Translations under genes and position numbers: made by a program
The notes under the pieces: model-generated
Told to the model about the DNA's origin: nothing
Seen by the model: only the letters and a program-made list of their open reading frames with translations
Databases searched by the model: none
Source: Cohnella rhizoplanae
GTDB lineage: Bacteria; Bacillota; Bacilli; Paenibacillales; Paenibacillaceae
Length of the DNA: 64,000 bases
NCBI RefSeq assembly: GCF_948329515.1
Contig: NZ_CAOJCN010000001.1
Coordinates: 554,776 to 618,775, forward strand
Direction: 5' to 3'
In this document: positions 34,587 to 43,737 of the stretch, in pieces
Numbering within the stretch: the first letter of the stretch is position 1
How the letters are laid out: each line of letters starts with the position of its first letter

Positions 34587-35681
34587 ATGCACGAACAGAT
34601 GCGGGATATGCTGGCGGCGCTTCACGAGACGGAAGGCGTCGGGTGGGAGACGATCCGCACGATCATGGCGAAAGACGGATTAAAGGGGGCGAAGCTTCGC
34701 AGACCGGCCGACTGGAGGGAGCTAGGGTTGTCGGTTAGGCGAGCCGAGGCGGTGACCGCCAGTCTCGAGGACCGGCGAATGGAGCAGCGGCGCGCCAGGT
34801 GGGCCAAAAGCGGGATATCCGTCGTTACGGAAATGGACCTTGATTATCCGGAAATGCTGCGCCATATTTACAGACCGCCTTGGGTGCTCTATTATATTGG
34901 TCGACTGGAATTGCTTGCCAGGCCGCAGATCGCCGTCGTGGGCACGCGCAATGCGACGATCTATGGCAAGCGGGCTGCCGAGGATTTGTCGGCTGCATTC
35001 AGCCATGCGGGACTCACGGTGACGAGCGGAATGGCCAAAGGTATAGACGCGGCAGCGCATGCGGGAGCTTTGCGCGGTGACGGCGGCACGGTCGCCGTAC
35101 TCGGTTCTCCGGCGGACGTGATCTACCCGCCGGAGAACCGGATGCTCTACCGGCGCATAGCGGAGGAAGGCTTAATCGTCTCGATCACGCCGCCGGACGT
35201 GCCGATTCATCCTGGAATGTTCCCGATGCGCAATCGGATCATTGCGGGCTTGTCGCTCGGCGTCGTGGTCGTGGAGGCTGCTTCGCGGAGCGGAGCGCTT
35301 CTTACGGCGGACGAAGCGATCAGGGAGAACCGCGACGTTTTTGCAGTGCCGGGGCCGATCAGTTCTCCCCGCAGCCGCGGCACGCTGGAGCTGCTGCGGG
35401 ACGGCGTTGCCGCCCAGGTGTTGGATGCGGAGGATGTCATTAAGCAGTATCGCCGTTATTTGGGCGGCGTACGAATTCCGGAGATGCCTTCTTACGGCGA
35501 TCCCGAATTGACCGAGCAGGAGGCGAAAATATACCGTTTGCTCGCGGACGGACCGGCTTCGGCAGAGGAACTGTGCCATCGCAGCGGGCTGACGTTTGGA
35601 CTTTTACACGCGGTTCTGATATCTTTACAAATAAAGCAACGAATTCACCAGCAGCCCGGTTCCGTATATATAGCCCTGTGA
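34587..35681 (+). CDS. dprA: DNA-processing protein DprA
   Basis: Binds incoming single-stranded DNA and loads RecA during transformation. The 364-residue protein has a SAM-like N-terminus and the Rossmann core: VGTRNATIYGKRAAE, SGMAKGIDAAAHAGAL, VLGSPADVIYPPEN and FPMRNRIIAGLS. The loop usually written SEYPPG reads SITPPD here. The C-terminal winged helix (LTEQEAKIYRLLADGPASAEEL) is complete. The gene starts 30 bp after the sucD terminator with GGAGAGGGG as ribosome site; topA follows after 81 bp. Confidence 0.95.
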   Translation: MHEQMRDMLAALHETEGVGWETIRTIMAKDGLKGAKLRRPADWRELGLSVRRAEAVTASLEDRRMEQRRARWAKSGISVVTEMDLDYPEMLRHIYRPPWVLYYIGRLELLARPQIAVVGTRNATIYGKRAAEDLSAAFSHAGLTVTSGMAKGIDAAAHAGALRGDGGTVAVLGSPADVIYPPENRMLYRRIAEEGLIVSITPPDVPIHPGMFPMRNRIIAGLSLGVVVVEAASRSGALLTADEAIRENRDVFAVPGPISSPRSRGTLELLRDGVAAQVLDAEDVIKQYRRYLGGVRIPEMPSYGDPELTEQEAKIYRLLADGPASAEELCHRSGLTFGLLHAVLISLQIKQRIHQQPGSVYIAL

Positions 35682-35762
35682 GCGAGGCCCGTCGACCCCG
35701 ATCTTCCTTCGGACGGCGATCCGCGTCAAGGGCCCGTTGACCGTAGGAGAGGAGGTTTTGAC

Positions 35763-37859
35763 GTGGCGGATTCCCTCGTAATCGTAGAATCCCCGGCTAA
35801 GGCCAAGACGATCGGCAAGTATTTAGGCAGCAAATATATCGTCAAGGCATCCATGGGGCATATCCGCGATTTGCCGAAGAGTCAGATCGGCGTAGAAGTG
35901 GATAACGATTTTCAACCGAAATATATTACGATCAGAGGCAAAGGAAGCGTCTTGAAAGAGTTGAAGGATGCCAGCAAGCGCGTGAAGCGCGTCTATCTCG
36001 CGGCCGACCCCGATCGCGAAGGCGAAGCGATCGCTTGGCATCTGGCGCATTACCTGGAATTGAACGAAAAAGACGCATGCCGCGTCGTATTTAATGAGAT
36101 CACGAAGCAGGCCGTCAAGGACGCGTTCAAGACGCCCCGACCGATCAATATGGATCTCGTTAACGCACAGCAGGCCAGGCGAGTGCTGGACCGGCTCGTC
36201 GGTTACAAGATCAGCCCGTTATTGTGGAAAAAAGTGAAGAAGGGCTTGAGCGCCGGACGTGTTCAATCCGTGGCCGTCAAGCTCATCATGGACCGGGAAA
36301 ACGAGATCAAGGTATTCGAGCCGGTCGAATATTGGAGCATCACCGCGCACCTTAAGCAAGGCGCTGCGGCCTTCGAAGCGAAGTTCCATTCGCTGGCGGG
36401 CGACAAGAGCGACCTTCATACCGAATCCGACGTCGCTAGAGTGCTCGAGAAGATCGGAGACCGTCCGTTCACCGTCGGAGAGATTAAGGAAAAGGAGCGG
36501 CAGCGCAACCCATCGCCGCCGTTTATAACAAGCTCGCTGCAGCAAGAGGCAGCGCGCAAGCTGAATTTCCGCGCATCCAAGACGATGCAGGTCGCCCAGC
36601 AGTTGTACGAAGGCGTCGATATCGGATCGGAAGGTACGGTCGGTCTGATCACGTACATGCGTACGGATTCGACGCGGATCTCGCCCATCGCCCAAGAAGA
36701 AGCCAAAGGCTTCATCGAGGAAAAATACGGCGCAAGCTATTATCCGGAGACGCCGCGCGTCTACTTGAAAAAAAATGCCAACGCTCAGGACGCGCATGAA
36801 GCGATCCGGCCGACGTCCGTGCTTCGGACGCCGGAAGAGGTCAAGCAATACCTTTCGCGCGACCAGCTGCGGCTGTATAAGCTCGTATGGGAGCGCTTCG
36901 TCGCCAGTCAGATGGCATCCGCAGTACTCGATACGATGACGGTCGATCTCATCAACGGCGAAGCCACATTCCGCGCGGCCGGCTCCAAGCTGAAGTTCGC
37001 CGGATTCATGAAGGTATACGTCGAAGGCAGCGACGACGACACCGCGGATGAAGAGCGCCTGTTGCCGGCATTGACGACAGGGGACCAGGTTCAGACCGAG
37101 TCCGTCGATCCGAAGCAGCACTTCACGCAGCCGCCCCCGCGGTATACCGAAGCACGGCTTGTGAAGGCGCTCGAGGAACTGGGCATCGGACGTCCGAGTA
37201 CTTACGCACCGACGCTCGAGACGATCCAGAAGCGCAATTATGTCGCGATCGAAGAGAAAAAGTTTTTCCCGACGGAGCTCGGCGAACTCGTCATCCAACT
37301 CATGGAGGAGTTCTTCCCCGAGATTCTGGACGCAGAGTTCACGGCGCACATGGAAGGCGACTTGGACCATGTCGAGGACGGCAAGGAAGATTGGGTAGAC
37401 GTCATCGGCGAGTTCTACAAGTCGTTCGAGAAGCGGCTTGAAGTGGCCGAGGAAGAAATGAAAGAAATCGAAATCAAGGACGAACCTTCCGACGAAGTCT
37501 GCGAGAAATGCGGCAGCCAGATGGTTTACAAAATGGGGCGGTTCGGCAAATTCCTCGCATGCTCGGGGTTTCCTGAATGCCGCAACACGAAGCCGATCGT
37601 CAAAGCGACCGGCGTCACTTGCCCGAAATGCAAAACCGGGCAGGTCGTCGAGAGGCGAAGCAAAAAGGGACGCATGTTCTACGGCTGCGACCAGTACCCG
37701 GAATGCGACTTCGTCTCGTGGGACAAACCGGTGCCCAAGCCGTGTCCGGAGTGCGGCGGCATGATGGTCGAGAAGCGCGTTCGCGGACAGACGGAGTGGC
37801 ATTGCACCGCATGCACGCATCAGGAAGAAGCGGCGGAGCTCGAAGAAGCATACGACTGA
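35763..37859 (+). CDS. topA: DNA topoisomerase I
   Basis: Relaxes negative supercoils. The 698-residue type IA enzyme has the Toprim start [32 protein letters not shown] and catalytic Tyr298 in LITYMRTDS. Three C-terminal zinc ribbons follow (CEKCG...CRNT, CPKCK...CDF, CPECG...CTAC). The GTG start has GAGGAGG upstream. The dprA-topA-trmFO order matches B. subtilis. Confidence 0.98.
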   Translation: MADSLVIVESPAKAKTIGKYLGSKYIVKASMGHIRDLPKSQIGVEVDNDFQPKYITIRGKGSVLKELKDASKRVKRVYLAADPDREGEAIAWHLAHYLELNEKDACRVVFNEITKQAVKDAFKTPRPINMDLVNAQQARRVLDRLVGYKISPLLWKKVKKGLSAGRVQSVAVKLIMDRENEIKVFEPVEYWSITAHLKQGAAAFEAKFHSLAGDKSDLHTESDVARVLEKIGDRPFTVGEIKEKERQRNPSPPFITSSLQQEAARKLNFRASKTMQVAQQLYEGVDIGSEGTVGLITYMRTDSTRISPIAQEEAKGFIEEKYGASYYPETPRVYLKKNANAQDAHEAIRPTSVLRTPEEVKQYLSRDQLRLYKLVWERFVASQMASAVLDTMTVDLINGEATFRAAGSKLKFAGFMKVYVEGSDDDTADEERLLPALTTGDQVQTESVDPKQHFTQPPPRYTEARLVKALEELGIGRPSTYAPTLETIQKRNYVAIEEKKFFPTELGELVIQLMEEFFPEILDAEFTAHMEGDLDHVEDGKEDWVDVIGEFYKSFEKRLEVAEEEMKEIEIKDEPSDEVCEKCGSQMVYKMGRFGKFLACSGFPECRNTKPIVKATGVTCPKCKTGQVVERRSKKGRMFYGCDQYPECDFVSWDKPVPKPCPECGGMMVEKRVRGQTEWHCTACTHQEEAAELEEAYD

Positions 37860-37865
37860 CAAAGA

Positions 37866-37909
37866 CGGCTCTCGAGATCGCAAGCATGCCTTGCCGGTCG
37901 AGAGAGCCG
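37866..37909 (+). other. Two-tier hairpin between topA and trmFO
   Basis: Outer stem CGGCTCTC (37866-37873) with GAGAGCCG (37902-37909); inner stem GCAAG (37880-37884) with CTTGC (37890-37894). No T-run follows, so it is more likely an mRNA processing or stability element than a terminator. Confidence 0.55.
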
Positions 37910-37937
37910 AATTGCATTTTCGCATCGCAGGAGGTCA

Positions 37938-39272
37938 ATGAACGTGAATACATATCCAGCCGTGACGGTCGTCGGGGCGGGGCTTGCCGGCAGCGAAGCG
38001 GCCTGGCAGATCGCTTCCCAAGGGGTGCCTGTCACGCTCTACGAGATGAGGCCCGTCCGCAAGACGCCTGCCCATCACACGGACCGCTTCGCGGAGCTCG
38101 TATGCAGCAACAGTTTAAGAGCCAACGGGCTGACCAACGCGGTCGGCGTTCTCAAAGAGGAAATGCGCATACTGCAATCTCTAATCCTATCTGCGGCGGA
38201 CCGGCACGCCGTCCCTGCGGGCGGGGCGCTCGCCGTCGATCGAGAGGGATTCTCCGGCGAAGTAACGAGCCGCTTGCGCGAGCATCCGCTCGTCACCGTC
38301 GTCAACGAAGAGCTGCCGGAAATTCCCCAGGACGGCATCGTCGTGATCGCTACAGGACCGCTGACGTCGCCGGGATTGTCGGCTCAGATCAAAGACTTAT
38401 TCGGAGAAGAATATTTTTACTTCTACGACGCGGCGGCGCCGATCGTCGAGAAGGACTCGATCGATATGGATAAAGTGTTCCTGGCCTCTCGGTACGACAA
38501 GGGTGAAGCGGCGTATTTGAACTGCCCGATGACGGAGGAGCAGTTCGACGCCTTTTACGAGGCGCTTACGACCGCGGAAACGGCGGAGATCAAAGACTTC
38601 GAGAAGGAAATGTACTTCGAAGGCTGCATGCCGATCGAAGTGATGGCCGGGCGCGGCAAGCAAACGGTGCTGTTCGGACCGATGAAGCCCGTTGGCCTTG
38701 TAGACCCGCGGACGGGCAAGCTGCCGCATGCGGTCATCCAGCTGCGGCAGGACAACGCGGCGGGTACGCTCTACAATTTGGTCGGCTTTCAGACCCATCT
38801 CAAGTGGGGCGAGCAGAAGCGCGTATTTTCCCTCATTCCCGGACTTGAGAATGCGGAGTTCGTGCGTTACGGGGTAATGCACCGCAATACGTTTATCAAT
38901 TCTCCCAAGCTGCTGCGGCCAACCTATCAATACCGCGAACGGGAGACGCTTTTCTTTGCCGGACAAATGACGGGCGTCGAAGGGTATGTCGAGTCCGCCG
39001 CTTCGGGTCTCGTCGCGGGACTGAATGCAGGCAGGCTCGCGCGCGGACTCGAGCCCGTGACTCTGCCTGCGCACACGACGCTCGGCGGCATGGCGCATTA
39101 CATTACGACGGCGGACTTCCGCCATTTTCAGCCGATGAACGCGAACTTCGGTCTGTTCCCGCCGCTCGGCAAGAAAGTAAAGAGCAAGAAAGAAAAGAAC
39201 GAGGCGATCGCGGAGCGCGCGCTTGAAGCGGTCCGGGCGTTCGCTGAGGAATGGCAGGTTGTCGGCTCATAG
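37938..39272 (+). CDS. trmFO: Folate/FAD-dependent tRNA (uracil54-C5)-methyltransferase TrmFO
   Basis: Forms ribothymidine 54 in the T-loop using methylenetetrahydrofolate and FADH2. The 444-residue protein begins with the FAD motif [18 protein letters not shown] and contains [25 protein letters not shown] and [20 protein letters not shown] at 37929-37934 is only 3 nt from ATG 37938; GTG at 37944, two codons later, sits 9 nt away and could be the true start. In B. subtilis codV (xerC) comes next; here a 138-bp gap with no recognisable element leads to hslV. Confidence 0.95.
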   Translation: MNVNTYPAVTVVGAGLAGSEAAWQIASQGVPVTLYEMRPVRKTPAHHTDRFAELVCSNSLRANGLTNAVGVLKEEMRILQSLILSAADRHAVPAGGALAVDREGFSGEVTSRLREHPLVTVVNEELPEIPQDGIVVIATGPLTSPGLSAQIKDLFGEEYFYFYDAAAPIVEKDSIDMDKVFLASRYDKGEAAYLNCPMTEEQFDAFYEALTTAETAEIKDFEKEMYFEGCMPIEVMAGRGKQTVLFGPMKPVGLVDPRTGKLPHAVIQLRQDNAAGTLYNLVGFQTHLKWGEQKRVFSLIPGLENAEFVRYGVMHRNTFINSPKLLRPTYQYRERETLFFAGQMTGVEGYVESAASGLVAGLNAGRLARGLEPVTLPAHTTLGGMAHYITTADFRHFQPMNANFGLFPPLGKKVKSKKEKNEAIAERALEAVRAFAEEWQVVGS

Positions 39273-39410
39273 ACAGCCGGGGAAGTCGGCGGCAGCTTAT
39301 TTTCAGCTAGCCGCTTCTTTGCCGCCCATTGCGTCGGCAGATCGGGGACTCATCAGTGAGCAAGGCGGACCGCTCAGGTTCGCGGATGAAGCATCGAAGG
39401 AGGAATAAGC

Positions 39411-39953
39411 ATGAACGCTACGTTCCACGCTACGACCATATGCGCCGTCCGGCACAACGGCAAAGGCGCCATCGCGGGAGACGGCCAGGTTACGTTCGGC
39501 AACAGCATGGTGATGAAGGCATCGGCCAAAAAGGTGCGCCGGCTGTACCGGGGGCAGGTGCTGGCCGGCTTCGCTGGATCGGTCGCGGACGCGATCACCC
39601 TGTTTGAGAAATTCGAAGGCAAACTGGAGGAGCATCACGGCAACCTGCAGCGGGCGGCCGTGGAGCTGGCAAAAGACTGGCGCTCGGATCGCGTGCTGCG
39701 CCGTCTCGAGGCGATGCTGCTCGTCGTCGACGCGACCGGCATGCTGCTGCTGTCGGGCAACGGCGAGGTCATCGAGCCCGACGACGGCATCCTGGCGATC
39801 GGATCGGGCGGCAGCTTCGCCCTGTCGGCCGCCCGCGCGCTGAAGCGTCACGCTCCGCAGCTGTCGGCCGCGGAGATCGCGCGCAATTCGCTCCAGATCG
39901 CATCCGAGATCTGCGTATTCACCAATGACAACCTCGTCGTGGAAGAGATTTGA
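39411..39953 (+). CDS. hslV: HslV (ClpQ) protease subunit
   Basis: Proteolytic subunit of the two-component HslVU (ClpQY) protease, 180 aa, proteasome-beta fold: [37 protein letters not shown] and [16 protein letters not shown]. The N-terminal residues [13 protein letters not shown] resemble B. subtilis ClpQ, where an N-terminal Ser is used after processing; here the nucleophile is likely one of the Thr residues. AAGGAGG precedes the ATG. hslU follows 23 bp later. Confidence 0.96.
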   Translation: MNATFHATTICAVRHNGKGAIAGDGQVTFGNSMVMKASAKKVRRLYRGQVLAGFAGSVADAITLFEKFEGKLEEHHGNLQRAAVELAKDWRSDRVLRRLEAMLLVVDATGMLLLSGNGEVIEPDDGILAIGSGGSFALSAARALKRHAPQLSAAEIARNSLQIASEICVFTNDNLVVEEI

Positions 39954-39976
39954 GCCGGATTCAAGGAGGGATAACG

Positions 39977-41371
39977 ATGAACGATCAACTCACCCCGCGG
40001 CAGATCGTGGCCGAGCTGGACAAATATATCGTCGGACAGAAGCCCGCGAAGCGATCGGTCGCAGTCGCGCTTCGCAACCGATACCGGAGGAGCAGGCTGC
40101 CCGACGCGATTCGCGACGAAGTCGTGCCCAAGAACATCCTGATGATCGGACCGACGGGCGTAGGCAAGACGGAGATCGCTCGCAGGCTGGCAAAGCTCGT
40201 GCACGCGCCGTTCATCAAGCTCGAAGCGACGAAGTTCACCGAGGTCGGGTACGTGGGCCGCGATGTCGAGTCGATGATCCGGGACCTTGTGGAAACCTCG
40301 ATCCGCATGGTGAAGGAAGAGCGCACGGAGACGGTGAAAGACAAGGCTGTCCGGGCTGCCAACGAGCGGCTCGCATCGCTGCTCGCGCCTTCCCCCGCCA
40401 AGGGCAAGCCGACGCGCAATCCGCTCGAAATGCTGTTCGGCGGCAACGCGAACGCGCAGCAGGAAGAACCCGAACCCGTGGACCCGGAGCTCACGAACAG
40501 GCGCGCCGACATTTTGTCGAAGATCGAGAGCGGCAAGCTGGAGTCCGAGATCGTAGAAGTCGAGGTGGAGGATCAGACGCCTTCGATGATGGATATGTTC
40601 TCCGTGCCGGGTCAGGAGCAGATGGGACAGAACATGCAGGAGATGTTAAGCCAGTTCATGCCCAAAAAACGCAAAAAGCGCAAGCTGTCCGTCCGCGATG
40701 CCCGCAAGGTGCTCGTGCAGGAGGAAGCCGGCAAACTGATCGACATGGACGAAGTCGTGTCCGAATCGGTACGCCGCGCGGAGCAGTCCGGCATCATCTT
40801 CCTCGACGAGATCGACAAGATCGCGAGCAACGGCCGCGGCCAAGGCCCCGACGTGTCCCGGGAGGGCGTGCAGCGCGACATCCTGCCTATCGTAGAAGGC
40901 TCGACGGTCGTAACCAAGTACGGTCCCGTTAAAACCGATTATATCCTCTTCATCGCCGCGGGCGCCTTCCACGTCTCCAAGCCGTCCGACCTGATCCCGG
41001 AGCTCCAGGGGCGCTTCCCGATCCGCGTCGAGCTCAGCAGCTTGACGGACGAAGACTTCGTGCGCATCCTGACCGAGCCCGAGAATGCGCTGACCAAGCA
41101 ATACGCCGCGCTGCTGCGTACAGAAGGCATCGAAGTGGAATTCACGGCCGAAGCGATCGCGGAGCTCGCGAACATGGCGCAAGAAGTGAACCGCAATACC
41201 GAGAATATCGGCGCGCGGCGCCTTCATACGCTGCTCGAGAAGCTGCTGGAAGATCTGTCGTTCGAAGCGCCCGAATTGCAGCTCGAGCGACTGGAGATTA
41301 CGCCGGAGTATGTGCGCGAGAAGCTCGGCACGATTGCCAGCAACCGCGATTTAAGTCAATATATATTGTAG
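39977..41371 (+). CDS. hslU: HslU (ClpY) ATPase subunit
   Basis: AAA+ unfoldase that feeds HslV (464 aa). It has [17 protein letters not shown], Walker A GPTGVGKT (58-65), the inserted I domain (about 110-240), Walker [11 protein letters not shown] and sensor regions up to the C-terminus LSQYIL, whose last residues activate HslV. ATG 39977 lies 6 nt after AAGGAGGG (39963-39970); an in-frame start at 39950 overlaps hslV and lacks such a site. Confidence 0.97.
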   Translation: MNDQLTPRQIVAELDKYIVGQKPAKRSVAVALRNRYRRSRLPDAIRDEVVPKNILMIGPTGVGKTEIARRLAKLVHAPFIKLEATKFTEVGYVGRDVESMIRDLVETSIRMVKEERTETVKDKAVRAANERLASLLAPSPAKGKPTRNPLEMLFGGNANAQQEEPEPVDPELTNRRADILSKIESGKLESEIVEVEVEDQTPSMMDMFSVPGQEQMGQNMQEMLSQFMPKKRKKRKLSVRDARKVLVQEEAGKLIDMDEVVSESVRRAEQSGIIFLDEIDKIASNGRGQGPDVSREGVQRDILPIVEGSTVVTKYGPVKTDYILFIAAGAFHVSKPSDLIPELQGRFPIRVELSSLTDEDFVRILTEPENALTKQYAALLRTEGIEVEFTAEAIAELANMAQEVNRNTENIGARRLHTLLEKLLEDLSFEAPELQLERLEITPEYVREKLGTIASNRDLSQYIL

Positions 41372-41405
41372 ATACGTTGCATAGGTCAGGCAGGAGGAAG
41401 CAGTC

Positions 41406-42173
41406 ATGACGCTGTTGGAAAAGACCCGCACGCTGAACGCGCTGCTGCAAAAGGCGGCAGGCAAATCGCTGAGTTTCCGCGAGATGGCGGACGGCTTGCG
41501 GGAGACGCTTACGGGCGGCGTGTTCGTCGTCAGCAGGCGCGGCAAAATCTTGGGGGCCGCATTACCCTCCCATTTTCAGGAATGGATGCTAAGACCGGAG
41601 GGACTGGACGAATTCCGATTCCCGACGGAAACGAACGGGCGCTTGCTCCGAATCGACGAGACCGCGGTGGATATCGACGCGAGCGCGCTGCTTGCGCCGG
41701 TCGATGCCGCATTCGCAGGCACCCGGGTGACGGTCGTTCCAATTATTGGAGGCGGCGATCGATTAGGGACTATAGTCCTTGCTAGAGAAGCCGGGGAGTT
41801 TGGAGACGATCACTTGATTCTCGCTGAGTACGGATCGACAATAATTGGCATGGAGATCCTGCGGGAGCGGGCGGAAGAAGCCGAACTCGAGGCGCGCAGC
41901 AAGACCGTCGTCGCGATCGCCGTCAGCTCGCTATCGTTCAGCGAGTTAGAAGCGGTCGACCATATTTTTGAGGAATTAGAAGGCAAAGAGGGGCTTCTCG
42001 TCGCTTCCAAAGTCGCCGATCGGGCGGGGATCACTCGCTCCGTAATCGTCAACGCGCTTAGGAAGCTGGAGAGCGCCGGCGTTATCGAAACGCGGTCGCT
42101 CGGCATGAAGGGGACTTACATTCGCATTATGAATCCGAAGCTGCTGCCTGAATTAGCGGCAAGAAAAACCTGA
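41406..42173 (+). CDS. codY: GTP- and branched-chain-amino-acid-sensing repressor CodY
   Basis: Global nutrient-status repressor (255 aa). The N-terminal GAF domain (1-155) binds isoleucine/valine and the C-terminal winged HTH is [28 protein letters not shown] precedes the ATG. In B. subtilis CodY represses the fla/che operon that follows here. A short internal stretch (41738-41850) is AT-rich with codons such as TTA, ATA and AGA that are rare elsewhere, and holds two perfect palindromes. It ends at a strong terminator. Confidence 0.97.
   Translation: MTLLEKTRTLNALLQKAAGKSLSFREMADGLRETLTGGVFVVSRRGKILGAALPSHFQEWMLRPEGLDEFRFPTETNGRLLRIDETAVDIDASALLAPVDAAFAGTRVTVVPIIGGGDRLGTIVLAREAGEFGDDHLILAEYGSTIIGMEILRERAEEAELEARSKTVVAIAVSSLSFSELEAVDHIFEELEGKEGLLVASKVADRAGITRSVIVNALRKLESAGVIETRSLGMKGTYIRIMNPKLLPELAARKT
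41738..41778. repeat. Two perfect palindromes inside codY
   Basis: TCCAAT-T-ATTGGA (41738-41750) and GGACTATAGTCC (41767-41778) lie 16 bp apart in the rare-codon stretch of codY. TTGGAG and TATAGT within them are spaced 19 bp, so an internal promoter is possible but weak. Confidence 0.5.
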
Positions 42174-42196
42174 TATTCCCAAAAGAAATATATTTT

Positions 42197-42232
42197 AGTC
42201 CTAATCTTCATTCTGAAGATTAGGGCTTTTTT
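42197..42232 (+). terminator. Rho-independent terminator of the hslVU-codY group
   Basis: CCTAATCTTC (42200-42209), ATTCT loop, GAAGATTAGG (42215-42224), extended outward by AGT/GCT pairing, then six T. It lies 24 bp after codY. Confidence 0.94.
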
Positions 42233-42405
42233 CTTATTGTCATATTAGGCCTGCTAATAGATGATATCCTTAGAAATTTTTAATCTCCTATATATCGACT
42301 TATTTCCACTTGTTGTGAATAGTTTGTCGAAAAAAAGAGGAATTTCGAATCGAGGATCGAAGTTATTATATTAAAGAGACTTAATAAATTTCTCATAAAG
42401 GGGGT
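42233..42405 (+). promoter_or_regulatory. AT-rich control region of the fla/che operon
   Basis: About 170 bp, far richer in A+T than the rest of the window. It holds a weak promoter candidate (TTCGAA 42344-42349, 17 bp, TATATT 42367-42372), A/T tracts and the inverted repeat TTCGA-N8-TCGAA near 42344-42361. GAATTTCGAATC resembles half of a CodY box (consensus AATTTTCWGAAAATT). I see no SigD-type site (TAAA ... GCCGATAT). The exact promoter cannot be fixed by eye. Confidence 0.55.
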
Positions 42406-42411
42406 ATGGAC

Positions 42412-42819
42412 ATGGATATGCTGAGCGGCGCCAGCTTTCAGCGGCTCGAGGGCGCGCTGCACGCGGCTTCGATGAGGCAAAGCGTCCTGCAAAATAATGT
42501 CGCTAATGTCGATACGCCTAATTTTAAGAGGTCGGACGTCCAGTTCGAGCAATTGCTCAGACAGGCGATGAACGGCGGCGGGCAGTCCGCCATCATCGGC
42601 AAAAGAACGGATACGCGGCATATCGCGATCGGCGCCTCGGGCCCCATTCCGGACGCGCAGGTACTCTCGGACAAGTCGACGGTATTCAACAACAGCGGGA
42701 ACAACGTAGATATCGACAGCGAAATGACCAAGCTTGCGGAAAATCAGCTGCGGTATTCCTTATATATCCAACAGCTCAATCATGATGTGAAAATGATGCG
42801 CGTAGGCATGGGTAAATAA
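42412..42819 (+). CDS. flgB: Flagellar rod protein FlgB
   Basis: Proximal rod component of the basal body, secreted by the flagellar type III apparatus without a cleaved signal. The 135-residue protein has the rod N-motif RQSVLQNNVANVDTPNFKRSDV and the C-terminal heptads MTKLAENQLRYSLYIQQLN. Of three nearby ATGs (42406, 42412, 42418) I choose 42412, 7 nt after AAAGGGGG. It is the first gene of the fla/che operon. Confidence 0.96.
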   Translation: MDMLSGASFQRLEGALHAASMRQSVLQNNVANVDTPNFKRSDVQFEQLLRQAMNGGGQSAIIGKRTDTRHIAIGASGPIPDAQVLSDKSTVFNNSGNNVDIDSEMTKLAENQLRYSLYIQQLNHDVKMMRVGMGK

Positions 42820-42868
42820 TGAGACGGATCTTTTCCATTTTTAATCACCCAAACAAGGAGGGGCATTA

Positions 42869-43318
42869 ATGATTCTAGGAAGCTTCGATATTAGCGCTTC
42901 CGCTCTAACCGCCCAGCGTTTGCGAATGGACGTCATCTCGTCCAACATCGCGAACGCGGAGACGACCCGCGCATCCTTCGTAGACGGCAGATTCGTCCCT
43001 TACCGCCGGAAAATGGTCGAAGTCGCGCCAGTAGACACCACTTTCAAAAATATGTTGAACGATAAAATCGACGCCTCGGGCGCCCAGGGCGTAAAAGTCA
43101 CGTCCATTAAAGACGACCAGACCCCATTCAAACAAGTATATAACCCTACGCATCCCGATGCGGACGCAAACGGTATGGTGAGCATGCCGAACGTGGACGT
43201 ATTGAAGGAAATGGTCGACATGATCTCGGCCACGCGCTCCTATGAAGCCAGCGTCACCGCTCTTAACGCCAGCAAATCGATGTTCTCCAAAACGTTGGAA
43301 ATCGGACGGGCCACTTAA
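42869..43318 (+). CDS. flgC: Flagellar rod protein FlgC
   Basis: Rod component (149 aa) with LTAQRLRMDVISSNIANAETTR at the N-terminus and MISATRSYEASVTALNASKSMFSKTLEIGR at the C-terminus, the paired helices that form the rod's coiled core. AAGGAGGGG precedes the ATG; 49 bp separate it from flgB. Confidence 0.97.
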   Translation: MILGSFDISASALTAQRLRMDVISSNIANAETTRASFVDGRFVPYRRKMVEVAPVDTTFKNMLNDKIDASGAQGVKVTSIKDDQTPFKQVYNPTHPDADANGMVSMPNVDVLKEMVDMISATRSYEASVTALNASKSMFSKTLEIGRAT

Positions 43319-43378
43319 TATTATGTATGTAACGCAGTATCCATAATTCCTATTACCCATGCGAGGATGGATTGAAAC

Positions 43379-43693
43379 ATGATTATCAATAATCTTTTGG
43401 GCGCCTCCGGGATATCGTCCGCATCCTTGTCCCCTTTGCAAAATGCACCAGCGCAGACGACGCCTTCGGAGGCGACGGCGAGCTTTGCGGATTTTCTGAA
43501 GAAAGCCGTCGAAAGCGTCGCTGCCCAAGAGCAAAATTCGCATGCCGTCACGGACCAGTTTCTGGTCGGCAACGCAGACGTCAGCGATGTCATGATCGCT
43601 TCCACCAAAGCCGAGCTCAGTCTTGAGATGACCGCGCAAGTTCGCAACAAAGTGGTCGAGGCTTATCAGGAAGTCATGCGGATGCAGATGTAA
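43379..43693 (+). CDS. fliE: Flagellar hook-basal body protein FliE
   Basis: Junction protein between MS ring and rod (104 aa). SFADFLKKAVESVAAQEQNS and the C-terminal SLEMTAQVRNKVVEAYQEVMRMQM are family hallmarks. It lies 60 bp after flgC with GAGGATGG as ribosome site. Confidence 0.96.
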   Translation: MIINNLLGASGISSASLSPLQNAPAQTTPSEATASFADFLKKAVESVAAQEQNSHAVTDQFLVGNADVSDVMIASTKAELSLEMTAQVRNKVVEAYQEVMRMQM

Positions 43694-43737
43694 TTCGGAG
43701 TGAACTTGCATCCACAGTCCGCAGATGAGGTGAAATT

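Noticed and set aside
37866..37909. Rho-independent terminator after topA
   Set aside because: The stem is good but no T-run follows, so I list it as a hairpin only.
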